A stretch of 64,000 nucleotides of DNA from Streptomyces albireticuli (GTDB lineage: Bacteria; Actinomycetota; Actinomycetes; Streptomycetales; Streptomycetaceae). The stretch is from contig NZ_JAJQQS010000016.1 of the NCBI RefSeq assembly GCF_021228125.1, positions 124,001 through 188,000 on the forward strand, in the 5' to 3' direction. Positions 23,556 to 31,341 of the stretch are shown one piece after another (position 1 is the stretch's first letter; each line of letters begins with the position of its first letter). Position numbers and translations under genes: made by a program. The notes under the pieces are model-generated. The model had not been told where the DNA came from and made no database searches. It saw only the letters and a program-made list of their open reading frames with translations.

Positions 23556-24326
23556 TCAGCCCGCCATCGCGCTGATGCCGCCGTCGATGACGAAGTCCGC
23601 GCCGTTGATGTAGGCCGCGTCGTCGGAGGCGAGGAACGCCGCGAGTCCGGCCACCTCCTCGGGCTCGCCCACCCGCCCGGCCGGGATCTTCTTCAGCAGG
23701 GCGGGCACCCCGCTGCCCGGATCGTCGATGTGGGGCGCCGTGGCGCGGGTGCGGATCAGCCCGGGACTGATGGAGTTGACGCGGATGCCGTGCGCGGCGC
23801 CCGCGCCGCACAGATGGCGGGTCAGCGCGAGGACACCGCCCTTCGCCGCGCCGTGCGCGGCCTGCTGCACGAACAGCGCCCCCCGCGAGCCCGAGATGGA
23901 CGCGACGTTGAGGACGACGCCGCCGCCTTGGGCGACCAGGTGCGGCCAGGCGGTCCGGGTGCACAGGTACACCAGATCGAGTTCGTTGCGGATCGTGTGG
24001 TGCCAGTCCTCCGGCCCGAGTGCGTCGAACGGCGCGTTGCGCAGCGACGAGGCGTTGTTGACGAGGATGTCGAAGCGCCCGTACTCGGACAGCGCGAAGT
24101 CGATCCACGCCCGGGCGCCGTCCCGGCCCGACAGGTCGACCGGGGCGAGCGAGACCATGTCGCCGCCCGCCTCCTTGACCAGTCGGACGGTCTCGTCGGC
24201 GGTTGCGGGGTCACGCCCGCAACCGACGACCCGGGCCCCCTCCTTCGCGAACTCCAGTGCCGCCGCCCTGCCGATCCCGGTGCTGGATCCGCTGATCAGG
24301 ACGGTCTTGCGGTCAAGTCGGCCCAC
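23556..24326 (-). CDS. Short-chain dehydrogenase/reductase with His replacing the catalytic Tyr
   Basis: 256 aa, full-length classical SDR. The cofactor loop is GSSTGIG (13-19), followed by NNASSLRNAP and the active-site region NVASISGSRG (Ser145). The YxxxK motif is altered: AHGAAKGG places His158 where Tyr is expected, with Lys162 retained. The C terminus (PEEVAGLAAFLASDDAAYINGADFVIDGG) is typical. The likely role is reduction of a beta-ketoacyl-ACP or oxidation of an alcohol in the aryl-polyketide pathway of this operon, but the Tyr-to-His change leaves catalysis uncertain. The start overlaps the 3' end of the upstream FAD monooxygenase gene by about 30 bp, so translation is coupled. Confidence 0.88.
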   Translation of the reverse strand: MGRLDRKTVLISGSSTGIGRAAALEFAKEGARVVGCGRDPATADETVRLVKEAGGDMVSLAPVDLSGRDGARAWIDFALSEYGRFDILVNNASSLRNAPFDALGPEDWHHTIRNELDLVYLCTRTAWPHLVAQGGGVVLNVASISGSRGALFVQQAAHGAAKGGVLALTRHLCGAGAAHGIRVNSISPGLIRTRATAPHIDDPGSGVPALLKKIPAGRVGEPEEVAGLAAFLASDDAAYINGADFVIDGGISAMAG

Positions 24327-25624
24327 TGCGGTGTCCTTGGGGTGCCGGCCGCTGCGGAAGCGGAGGAGGGAAGGGGGACGGAGCTGTCCGACGCGTCAGG
24401 GCCTTCGGACCGTGAGCGCACGTGGGCGAGGAAGGCCGCGGTGCGCTCGGGTGCGGCGATGCTGTGCCACATGGCCGGTGGATCGTCGAAGTTGGTGGCG
24501 AAGGCCGCGGCCACCGAGGGATCGGCGTCCGCCGCCCGGAAGAGCTCCAGGAGCTGGGGGGTGGGCGGGCGCAGGAAGGCGGCGGTCCACTGCACGACGC
24601 TCTCCGCGTAGGGGCGCATCCGCTCCTCGGCGGCGCGGCAGAAGGCGTCGTCGTAGGGCGGTCCGGCGGCGATCGCCTCCGCGACTTCCAGGGCGCAGTG
24701 CGAGCCCAGGTTGGCGCCCTGCGCGGTGATGGGGTCGTTGACGATCCAGGCGTCGCCCACCGCCAGCGCGTAGGTGGTGTCGGTGAGGGCCCGCCAGGCC
24801 CGGCGCACCACCGGGACGACCCCGCCCTGTACCAGGTCGGCGGGCCGGTTGAGCGCGAAGGCCCGCTCGTCGACGCGCTCGCGCAGGTCGGGCACGTAAC
24901 GGTGGAGCGCGTCGAGGACGACGGAGTGGAAGTGCGCCGGGTCGGCGTCGTAGGGGGTGCGGCAGAGCGGGTCGAGGGGGCCGCCGGGGACGGCCTCCAG
25001 ACCCAGTACGTCGACGTGGCCGTCCGCGCAGTGGAACGGCATACGCAGGACCTCGCCGACCCCGGGCATCACATGGAACTCGATGCTGTGGGGGACGGAT
25101 TCGCCGATGCCCCGGTACAGCCCGCCGCACAACACCCGCTGCGGGGCGTCGAACGGGGAGCGCTCGGGGTCGCGGGGGAACAGTTCCCCGGCCGCCCGGC
25201 CCCCGGCGACGACGACCAGGTCGTGGTCGCCGGCGGCGTCGTGCGCCGTCCGCGCGGTGAGGGGCGTGACGAGGTGCCGGCCGCCGCGCGCGACGTACTC
25301 CTCGACCAGCACGGGCAGATAGAGCCGGAAGTCGACCATGCTGTAGGCGGGGTCCGGGTCGGCGCGGAACGTCAGCGGCTCGGGGCCGTGGACCGTGACC
25401 GTCCGGGCCTCCGCGAGGGTGTCCGGCGAGGCCCAGAGGTCGAGGCCGAGCAGTTCCTCGCGCCGCCTGGTGCCGCCCGAACGCGCGACGAAGTTGAGTG
25501 CCCGGCCGTTCCGCACGGCCTCCGGCGCCTTGGCCCCGAAAAGGGTGACGTCGATGTCCAGTTGCTGAAGCCGCAGCGCGAGGTGGAGGCCGGAGATGCC
25601 GTCCCCGATGATGGCGATCCTCAC
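24296..25624 (-). CDS. StyA-like (styrene/indole monooxygenase family) FAD-dependent oxygenase
   Basis: About 442 aa. The N-terminal FAD fold is RIAIIGDGISGLHLALRLQQ. Blocks recalling styrene monooxygenase StyA include VDFRLYLPVLVEEY, DLVVVAGGRAAGELF, SPFDAPQRVLCGGLY, VQGGVVPVVR, GDAWIVNDPITAQGANLGSH and the C-terminal ATNFDDPPAMWHS followed by APERTAAFLA. StyA-type enzymes epoxidise aryl-alkenes with FADH2 from a partner reductase. A cinnamate-type product of the MIO enzyme in the same operon would be an arylalkene, so an epoxidation role is reasonable but inferred. GTG 25624 overlaps the upstream ligase stop (GTGA), giving translational coupling. The C-terminal ~35 residues are Ser/Ala-rich and probably disordered. 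The flavin reductase at 33589-34137 is a candidate partner. Confidence 0.85.
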   Translation of the reverse strand: MRIAIIGDGISGLHLALRLQQLDIDVTLFGAKAPEAVRNGRALNFVARSGGTRRREELLGLDLWASPDTLAEARTVTVHGPEPLTFRADPDPAYSMVDFRLYLPVLVEEYVARGGRHLVTPLTARTAHDAAGDHDLVVVAGGRAAGELFPRDPERSPFDAPQRVLCGGLYRGIGESVPHSIEFHVMPGVGEVLRMPFHCADGHVDVLGLEAVPGGPLDPLCRTPYDADPAHFHSVVLDALHRYVPDLRERVDERAFALNRPADLVQGGVVPVVRRAWRALTDTTYALAVGDAWIVNDPITAQGANLGSHCALEVAEAIAAGPPYDDAFCRAAEERMRPYAESVVQWTAAFLRPPTPQLLELFRAADADPSVAAAFATNFDDPPAMWHSIAAPERTAAFLAHVRSRSEGPDASDSSVPLPSSASAAAGTPRTPQWADLTARPS

Positions 25625-26724
25625 GGGCTCACCGCCCGCCGGTCGGCGATCCGCCGGGGTTTGCCCGTGTCGCTGCGGTCGATGGCGTCCACGATCGTGA
25701 TCCGTCCGACCGTGACGCCGAGCGCGCGCAGCGTCTCGGCCGTCCGCCGGTGTACGAGGTGCGGCTCGTCGGGCCCCGCGACGAGCAGTTCGACGTGCTC
25801 GCCGCGGATCCGGTCGGTGACGGGCACACAGGTGAGATCGGCGCAGGGGAGGGCGGCGCGCAGCTGTTCCTCCACCAGGTCCAGGTCGATCCTGCGGCCG
25901 TTGACCTTGATCAGCCGGTGTCTGCGGCCGTGGAAGTGGAAGCTGCGGTCGTCCAGCCGCTGGACGTAGTCGTCGGTGGTCCACCTCGTCATGGGGCGGC
26001 CTTCCGGAGTGAGGGCGAGCCGGGGGCTGGTCACGCCGAGCCGGGCGTCGCCGGGATCGTCGGTGAAGCGGACGTCGTCCATCAGGGTCCATGGCGAGGG
26101 CTCATCGGCCTGCTCGCGGTAGGCGATGGCCCCCGTCTCGGTGGACCCGAAGAGCTCGATCAGCCGGACCCCGCCGGGCCGGGCGGCCGAGATGAACTCC
26201 CCTGCCGTCGCGGGCAGCGTGGCGGTGCTGTGCAGCACGGTGACGTGCTCGCGCCGGCCGAGCACCGACTGGTCGCGGAGCAGGACGGGGAACGCCCAGG
26301 GAATGGCCACCACCAGCCAGCGGTCGGCGTCGATGGCGGGCGCCGGCAGCCCGTAGCGGGGCCAGTAGCACAGCGGGAGGCCGAGCACGGCGGGCAGCAG
26401 CGCGGTGGCGATCAGGCCGTAGAGATGGGTCGGGGGAGCGAAGGACAGGATCGCCCGGGGACGGTCGGCGCGGACCAGGTCGGCCAGCATCCCGGCCTCC
26501 GTCCACAGCTGCCGCCCGCTGTGGCGCCAGGGCGCGGCCGGGCCCGTACTGCCGGAGGTGCACAGCTCGACCACCTCCGGCAGCGCGTTCACCACCAGTT
26601 CCTCGGCGGCCTCCCGCCCGAGCCGGTCCCACCGGGTGACCGTCGGCCCCAGCGGACCGGACGGCGCGGCACCCAGACTGCGGGCGAGGAGTTCCAGGGG
26701 TGCCAGCTCCTGATAACTCTCCAT
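25621..26724 (-). CDS. Short adenylate-forming acyl/aryl ligase (AMP-binding family)
   Basis: 367 aa, much shorter than ordinary acyl-CoA synthetases (about 500-600). Core motifs remain: P-loop TSGSTGP (56-62), ELFGSTETGAIAYRE, WTTDDYVQRLDD as the ribose-binding Asp block, hinge region RHRLIKVNGRRIDL and catalytic Lys in SDTGKPRR near the C terminus. Short ligases of this kind occur in aryl polyene and flexirubin clusters, where they activate arylacrylic or benzoic acids for transfer to an ACP. The substrate here is probably the product of the MIO enzyme. ATG 26724 has AAGGA about 5 nt upstream; a GTG one codon earlier is possible. It overlaps the KS-KS stop and the next gene start. Confidence 0.87.
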   Translation of the reverse strand: MESYQELAPLELLARSLGAAPSGPLGPTVTRWDRLGREAAEELVVNALPEVVELCTSGSTGPAAPWRHSGRQLWTEAGMLADLVRADRPRAILSFAPPTHLYGLIATALLPAVLGLPLCYWPRYGLPAPAIDADRWLVVAIPWAFPVLLRDQSVLGRREHVTVLHSTATLPATAGEFISAARPGGVRLIELFGSTETGAIAYREQADEPSPWTLMDDVRFTDDPGDARLGVTSPRLALTPEGRPMTRWTTDDYVQRLDDRSFHFHGRRHRLIKVNGRRIDLDLVEEQLRAALPCADLTCVPVTDRIRGEHVELLVAGPDEPHLVHRRTAETLRALGVTVGRITIVDAIDRSDTGKPRRIADRRAVSP

Positions 26725-29063
26725 CACGGTCCTTCACCGGTCGGGCCGACGACCGCGGCCGCGTACGTACCGCCCCAGCTGGCGGCGCTCACCAGGGCCC
26801 GGCGGGAGCCGCCGGCGGGCCCGGCGGACAAGTAGGCACGCGCGCCGGGCAGCGGGTCGGACGGCTCGGCCGTGCGCGGCAGCGGGCCACCGCCGCAGCC
26901 GTCGAGGGCGGCGACGAGGGACAGCAGGGCGCCGGCCGACTGACAGTGCCCGGTCGCCCCGGCGACGGCGGTCAGCCGGGTGCCGGGCGACTTGAGGCAG
27001 GACGTGATCGCGGTCAGTTCGGCGTCGTCCACGGCCGGGACGCCCCGGGCGGCGCCGTAGACGTCGACGGCCTCGGCGGCCCGGGCGCCCGCCCCGCCCG
27101 GAGCGGATTCGTCCAGCGCCCGGCGCAGCGCCCGGGACCAGGATTCGGGGCACAGCGGCGCGTCCTCCGACGGCCCGGGGCCCGAGGACACCGCGTGCCC
27201 GAGCAGGGTGCCGAGCTCGGTCGCGCGCCTGGCCCGGGCGTGCTCGGACGCCTCCAGGACCACGGCCGCCGCTCCCGCCGAGACCGGGCCCGGAGCGGCC
27301 GTCCGGGAGTACGGCCGGCACGCGCCGGGGCCGTGCAGCCCGTAGTGGCGGTAGGCCCGCGCGAGCGTGTCGGTGACGTCGTCGGCCGCGACGACGATGA
27401 CGGCGTCGGCCTGCCCCTGGCGGATCAGGTCGGCCGCGTGCCCCAGCGCGATCAGCCCCGAGGCGTCACCGGTGGAGACGGCCGCCAGCGGGCCGCCCAG
27501 CCCCAGCTCCAGCGTGGCGTAGCCCGCCGTCACGCTGGAGACGATGTTCGGAGCGTGCACGGCGCTGATGTACTCCGGGCCCTCCCGTTCGACGGTCTCG
27601 TTGAGCAGTTCCACGGTCCCGATCGGGCCGGCGGCGGTCGCCAGGACGATGCCGACCCGGGTGCCGTCCCGCAGCCCCGCGTCGTCCCACGCCATGCGCG
27701 CGGCCGCCACCGTCATGGCGCCGAGGCCGTCGAGCCGCGGACGGTACTTCGGGTCGATGAAGTCCCGGAGGGAGTCGTCGAGGTCACGGGCGGAACGGAA
27801 GCCGTCCGGGGCGCCGCCGGACGGCTCCCGGCGCAGTGCCGCGAGGAACGGGCGCCGCCCGGTGGCCAGGCCCGAGACCACCCCGGCACCGGTGAACGAC
27901 AGGCTCTTGCGCGGCCGCTCCCGCGGCGTGCCGCCGTTCCGGCCCAGGACCAGTGAGCAGCAGGCGCCGCCGAAGGCGATCGAGTTGGACAGCGCCACCT
28001 CGACCTCGGCCCGCCGCGCGGTGCCGGGCACGACGTCCCAGGGCGGTGAGCCCTCGGCGTTGGCCGTCGGCGGGAGCAGCCCGTCCCGCAGGGCCAGCGT
28101 GGTCAGCACCGCCTCCAGCGCGCCGCATGCCCCCAGCGTGTGCCCCACCTGGGGTTTGGAGCTGCTCATCGGCGGCGGGTTCGGCCCGGTGAAGACGGCC
28201 CGCATCGCGTTCAGCTCGGCGGTGTCGTTCGCGGGAGTGCCCGTACCGTGACCGTTGACGTAGCCGACGGTGTCCGGGGCGAGGCCCGCGCGGCCCAGTG
28301 CGCCGAACATGGCGGTCCGCAGTCCGGAACCGTCCGGCGGCGGGGCGGTGATGTGGTAGGCGTCGCTGGTCAGGCCGTAGCCGAGCACATAGGAGTGGAC
28401 CTGCGCGCCGCGCGCCCGCGCGGACCCCTCCGACTCCAGGACCAGGAACGCCACCGCCTCCCCGAGGTTCAGGCCGCTGCTGCGGGCGTAGGGCGCCGAC
28501 GGCGCGGAGTCGATCGACTTCCAGCTGGCGAACGTGGCGACGGTGGTGATGTTCAGCGCCTCGTAACCACCCACCAGCATGACCGTGGCACGCCCGGTGG
28601 CCACCGCGTCGTAGGCGTATCCGACGGCGTTCGCGCTGGCGATGCACCCGGTGGCGAAGACCGCCTTGGGGCCCCGGCCGCCGAGCGCGGCGCCCAGGCG
28701 GTCGGCGCAGGTGTGCGCCGGGTGCCGGGCGGGCACCGGGTCGGCCCCGGCCGCCCGCCGGTAGTGCGTCCAGAGGTCCTCGGAGCCGGAATTGGTGCCG
28801 AGGGCGATGCCGATCTCGTGCGGATCGAGGGCGTCCGGGTCGATCCCGGCGTGTCCCAGCGCGCCGAGGCCCGCCCGCTCGACCAGGAGCGCGGCCTCCG
28901 GGGCGTCGGGGAGCCGCGCGGCGAAGACGTCCGCGAGGTCCGAGCAGCGCCCGACGGCCGAGGCGCCGGCGCACACGGCCTGCCAGACCTGCTCGGTCCC
29001 GACGCCCAGGCCGGAGGCCAGATACATCCCGGTGACGGCGACCCGTCGGGGAGTCCCGCTCAT
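26724..29063 (-). CDS. Fused ketosynthase-chain-length-factor-like protein
   Basis: 779 aa with two FabF-like halves. The N-terminal KS (~1-375) keeps the full triad: Cys140 in FATGCIASANAV, His272 in NGHGTGTPAND, and Lys303/His308 in SSKPQVGHTLGACGA. A linker (~376-388) leads to a second KS fold (~389-770). There the active-site Cys is replaced by Asp533 (VSTGDASGLIALG), the HGTGT block is lost (VYGAARGVPAVDD), and only the late GATGHCQSAGA remains recognisable. This matches a KS plus chain-length factor fused into one chain; in type II PKSs and aryl polyene systems they are usually separate proteins. The substrate should be acyl-ACP on the product of the overlapping ACP gene (ATGA overlap at 29060-29063). 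It is the condensing enzyme of the operon. Confidence 0.9.
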   Translation of the reverse strand: MSGTPRRVAVTGMYLASGLGVGTEQVWQAVCAGASAVGRCSDLADVFAARLPDAPEAALLVERAGLGALGHAGIDPDALDPHEIGIALGTNSGSEDLWTHYRRAAGADPVPARHPAHTCADRLGAALGGRGPKAVFATGCIASANAVGYAYDAVATGRATVMLVGGYEALNITTVATFASWKSIDSAPSAPYARSSGLNLGEAVAFLVLESEGSARARGAQVHSYVLGYGLTSDAYHITAPPPDGSGLRTAMFGALGRAGLAPDTVGYVNGHGTGTPANDTAELNAMRAVFTGPNPPPMSSSKPQVGHTLGACGALEAVLTTLALRDGLLPPTANAEGSPPWDVVPGTARRAEVEVALSNSIAFGGACCSLVLGRNGGTPRERPRKSLSFTGAGVVSGLATGRRPFLAALRREPSGGAPDGFRSARDLDDSLRDFIDPKYRPRLDGLGAMTVAAARMAWDDAGLRDGTRVGIVLATAAGPIGTVELLNETVEREGPEYISAVHAPNIVSSVTAGYATLELGLGGPLAAVSTGDASGLIALGHAADLIRQGQADAVIVVAADDVTDTLARAYRHYGLHGPGACRPYSRTAAPGPVSAGAAAVVLEASEHARARRATELGTLLGHAVSSGPGPSEDAPLCPESWSRALRRALDESAPGGAGARAAEAVDVYGAARGVPAVDDAELTAITSCLKSPGTRLTAVAGATGHCQSAGALLSLVAALDGCGGGPLPRTAEPSDPLPGARAYLSAGPAGGSRRALVSAASWGGTYAAAVVGPTGEGP

Positions 29064-29359
29064 CCGTCACCGCCCTCGGCCGCGCCGGTCTCGGCGGGTG
29101 TGCGGACGGCGGTGGACTCCGCGACCATGGCCATGATGGTGTCGATGCTCATCAGGTGGTCCGGCTCGACGGGGCGGGGCGGGAGCCGGAACGCCCGCTC
29201 CACACGGGTGAGCACTTCCAACTGCGCCAGGCTGTCGTAGATCGCGTCCGGCAGCTCGTCCAGGGGACGGTCGCGGGGCCACTCCGCCGCCGAGGTGTTG
29301 AGGACGGCCCCGACCGTGTCACGGATGACGACTTCGGCGTCGGGCAGGTCAGTGGACAC
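29060..29359 (-). CDS. Acyl carrier protein
   Basis: 99 aa. A four-helix carrier with phosphopantetheine Ser43 in DAIYDSLAQLEVLTRVE, followed by DHLMSIDTIMAMV. The DSL motif and length fit a discrete type II ACP. GTG 29359 has GGAGG at ideal spacing. The gene overlaps the end of the MIO gene by 11 bp and the start of the KS-CLF gene by 4 bp. It is expected to carry the aryl starter and the growing chain for the KS-CLF protein. The last ~25 residues are Ala/Gly/Glu-rich and probably disordered. Confidence 0.9.
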   Translation of the reverse strand: MSTDLPDAEVVIRDTVGAVLNTSAAEWPRDRPLDELPDAIYDSLAQLEVLTRVERAFRLPPRPVEPDHLMSIDTIMAMVAESTAVRTPAETGAAEGGDG

Positions 29360-31049
29360 AGTACCTCCGCGGCTGTTCGGGCAGCTGGCCCTCCACGTCG
29401 GCGCCGGCGGCCCTGAGCACCGCGGCGACCTCCCCGGATCTGATCAGGTCGACGAGGCCGGCCAGGTCCTTGTCGAGCCGCCGGTCCTGGTCGACGAAGG
29501 GCACCGCGGTGCGCACCAGGTCGTAGGCGGCCCGGGTGGCCGGGGCCATGCGGTCGCCGCCCCGGAGGTCCACCGCCTGGCACAGCGCGGCCAGGTCGAT
29601 GGCCGCGATGTTCTGCACCAGTTCGACGACCTTCCACGCGTCGCGGGCCGCGATGGACGCCATGCTCACCTTGTCCTGGTTGTGGGACTCCGTCGAGCGG
29701 GAGAAGGCCGTCGCCGGGGCGGTGTTCTTCAGCGCCTCGGCGGCCAGGGAGGAGGAGGCGATCTGCGCGGCCTTGAAGCCGTGGTGGAGCCCGGAATCGT
29801 AGTCCGTGCCGTCGGTCGGCCGGACGAGGTTCGCGGTCAGGCCCTGGTTGCTCTTCTCGTCGACCACCAGGGCGACCTGACGGTCCAGCAGATCTCCGAG
29901 GCTGGCGAGGGCGAGTTTGAGTCCGTCCATCGCCAGCCCGATGTGGCCGCCGTAGAAGTTGCCCCCGTGGTGGACCTCTCCGGTCTCGGGGTCGAACAGG
30001 GGGTTGTCGTTGGTGGAGTTGATCTCGGTGTCGACCCAGTCGGTGACCCAGCTCAGCGTGTCGTTCAGGGCGCCGGTCACATGGGGCGCGCAGCGTACGG
30101 AATAGCGGTCCTGAAGGCCCGTACGCAGCATCTGATAGCCGGCGCCCTTGAGCCGGGGGTTGGCGGTGACCCTGTCCCGGTGCTCGATGGCGAGCTTCGA
30201 GCCCTTCAGCAGGTGATGGATCCTCGCCGCGCTGGTCCGCTGCCCCGGGTGCGGCTTGTGCGTGTGGAGGAACGGCTCGAAGGGCCCGGCGCTGGCCTGG
30301 AGGGCTTCGACCGCGAACGCCGTGCACAGATCGGCGATCGCGGACAGGTCACGGGCGGCGCGGACGGCGGCGACCGCGTAACCGCTCATGAAGGAGGTGC
30401 CGTTGATCAGCGCGAGCCCCTCCTTCGGCGCGAGCTCCACCGGGGTCAGACCGGCCTCGCGCAGCGCCGAGGCGGCGGAGCGGGTCGTGCCGCGGTGCAG
30501 CACGGTGCCGTTGCCGGTGAGCATGTCGGCGAGGTAGGCCAGCGGGACCAGGTCGCCGCTGGCGCCGACGGAGCCCCGTTCCGGGATCATCGGCAGGATG
30601 TCCTCGCGCAGGCAGTCCGCCAGGAGCTGCACCAGGGACACCCGCACCCCGGAGTAGCCGCGGGCCAGGCAGTTGGCCCTGATCAGCATGGTCGCCCGGG
30701 TCACCTCGGGCGGCGCCGGGTCGCCGCTGCCGGCCAGGTGGCCGGAGATGAGATTGCGTTGCAGGCTGGCGGCCTTGGCCGGCCCGATGTGCCGACCACA
30801 GCTGTCGCCGAACCCGGTGGTCACGCCGTAGACCGGCTGCCCGGAGGCGACGAGCGCGTCCTTCGCCCGCTGGGCGGCGGTCATGCGTGTGCAGGCATCG
30901 CCGTCGAGGCGGATTTCCCATTTCTCAGGGTGCCGCGCGAAGTCCGCGACTTCTTCGGCGCGCAAGGAATCGGCTCCCAGTACCAGGGCCGTGCTGGTTT
31001 CTTCGGCCTGCGGCACCGTACGTGTAAGCGCCAACGGAGACCCCCTCAT
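29349..31049 (-). CDS. MIO-dependent aromatic amino acid ammonia-lyase/aminomutase (PAL-like)
   Basis: About 566 aa from ATG 31049. The MIO prosthetic group forms from Ala163-Ser164-Gly165 in RGSVGASGDLVPLAYLA. The catalytic Tyr is in VYGVTTGFGDSCG (Tyr74), and NDNPLFD (in STNDNPLFDPETG) and FEPFLHTHKPHPGQ are other conserved blocks. VTTGFGD and DLVPLAYL resemble phenylalanine lyases/mutases such as EncP, AdmH and HitA more than histidine lyase (usually VNTGFG, DLAPLAH). It should give cinnamate (lyase) or beta-Phe (mutase); lyase and mutase cannot be separated by eye. It is the first gene of the seven-gene leftward operon and so probably supplies the starter unit. Alternative starts are ATG 31091 and a TTG near 31034. 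Confidence 0.9.
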   Translation of the reverse strand: MRGSPLALTRTVPQAEETSTALVLGADSLRAEEVADFARHPEKWEIRLDGDACTRMTAAQRAKDALVASGQPVYGVTTGFGDSCGRHIGPAKAASLQRNLISGHLAGSGDPAPPEVTRATMLIRANCLARGYSGVRVSLVQLLADCLREDILPMIPERGSVGASGDLVPLAYLADMLTGNGTVLHRGTTRSAASALREAGLTPVELAPKEGLALINGTSFMSGYAVAAVRAARDLSAIADLCTAFAVEALQASAGPFEPFLHTHKPHPGQRTSAARIHHLLKGSKLAIEHRDRVTANPRLKGAGYQMLRTGLQDRYSVRCAPHVTGALNDTLSWVTDWVDTEINSTNDNPLFDPETGEVHHGGNFYGGHIGLAMDGLKLALASLGDLLDRQVALVVDEKSNQGLTANLVRPTDGTDYDSGLHHGFKAAQIASSSLAAEALKNTAPATAFSRSTESHNQDKVSMASIAARDAWKVVELVQNIAAIDLAALCQAVDLRGGDRMAPATRAAYDLVRTAVPFVDQDRRLDKDLAGLVDLIRSGEVAAVLRAAGADVEGQLPEQPRRYCVH

Positions 31050-31233
31050 TCGTGGTTTCCCACCCACAACGATCGTAGGCTGATGCCTCATCCGTGAATA
31101 CGGGGTCGCGCGAGATGGACCCGAACGGGGCATCCGTATGCCAATACGACGGCGCGCGGCCTGGGGGAATGCGGAAAGGCGTCAGCCGGCGCGGACCAGG
31201 TCACCTCCGGAGACGAATGCGTGAATGCCCCTT

Positions 31234-31286
31234 GAAATTTCTGGGATTACCCGATCGGCCGAACAGAGGTACTCCGAAATTCCTGG
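31234..31286. repeat. Tandem direct repeat in the divergent promoter region
   Basis: GAAATTTCTGG (31234-31244) and GAAATTCCTGG (31276-31286) differ at one position and are spaced 42 bp, about four helical turns. They lie between the MIO gene (-) and the beta-helix gene (+), in the most AT-rich part of the 31050-31341 intergenic region. They may be binding sites for a regulator of both transcripts; the regulator is not identified. Confidence 0.45.
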
Positions 31287-31341
31287 CGGGCGGGGTTAGC
31301 ATCGCAACTCGGCCGCCGGGAGACGCGAGGGAGTACATGAC

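Noticed and set aside
29349..31049. Tyrosine aminomutase of an enediyne beta-amino acid pathway (SgcC4-like) together with the HpaB gene
   Set aside because: There is no enediyne PKS, NRPS condensation domain or halogenase, and the active-site context (VTTGFGD, DLVPLAYL) looks more like Phe-type enzymes. The HpaB-MIO link is kept as family knowledge only.
31238..31253. Possible second PAS-LuxR operator near the MIO promoter (GGGATTACCC core)
   Set aside because: Only about 10-11 of 16 positions fit and the central T is lost, which is close to chance for such a palindromic core.
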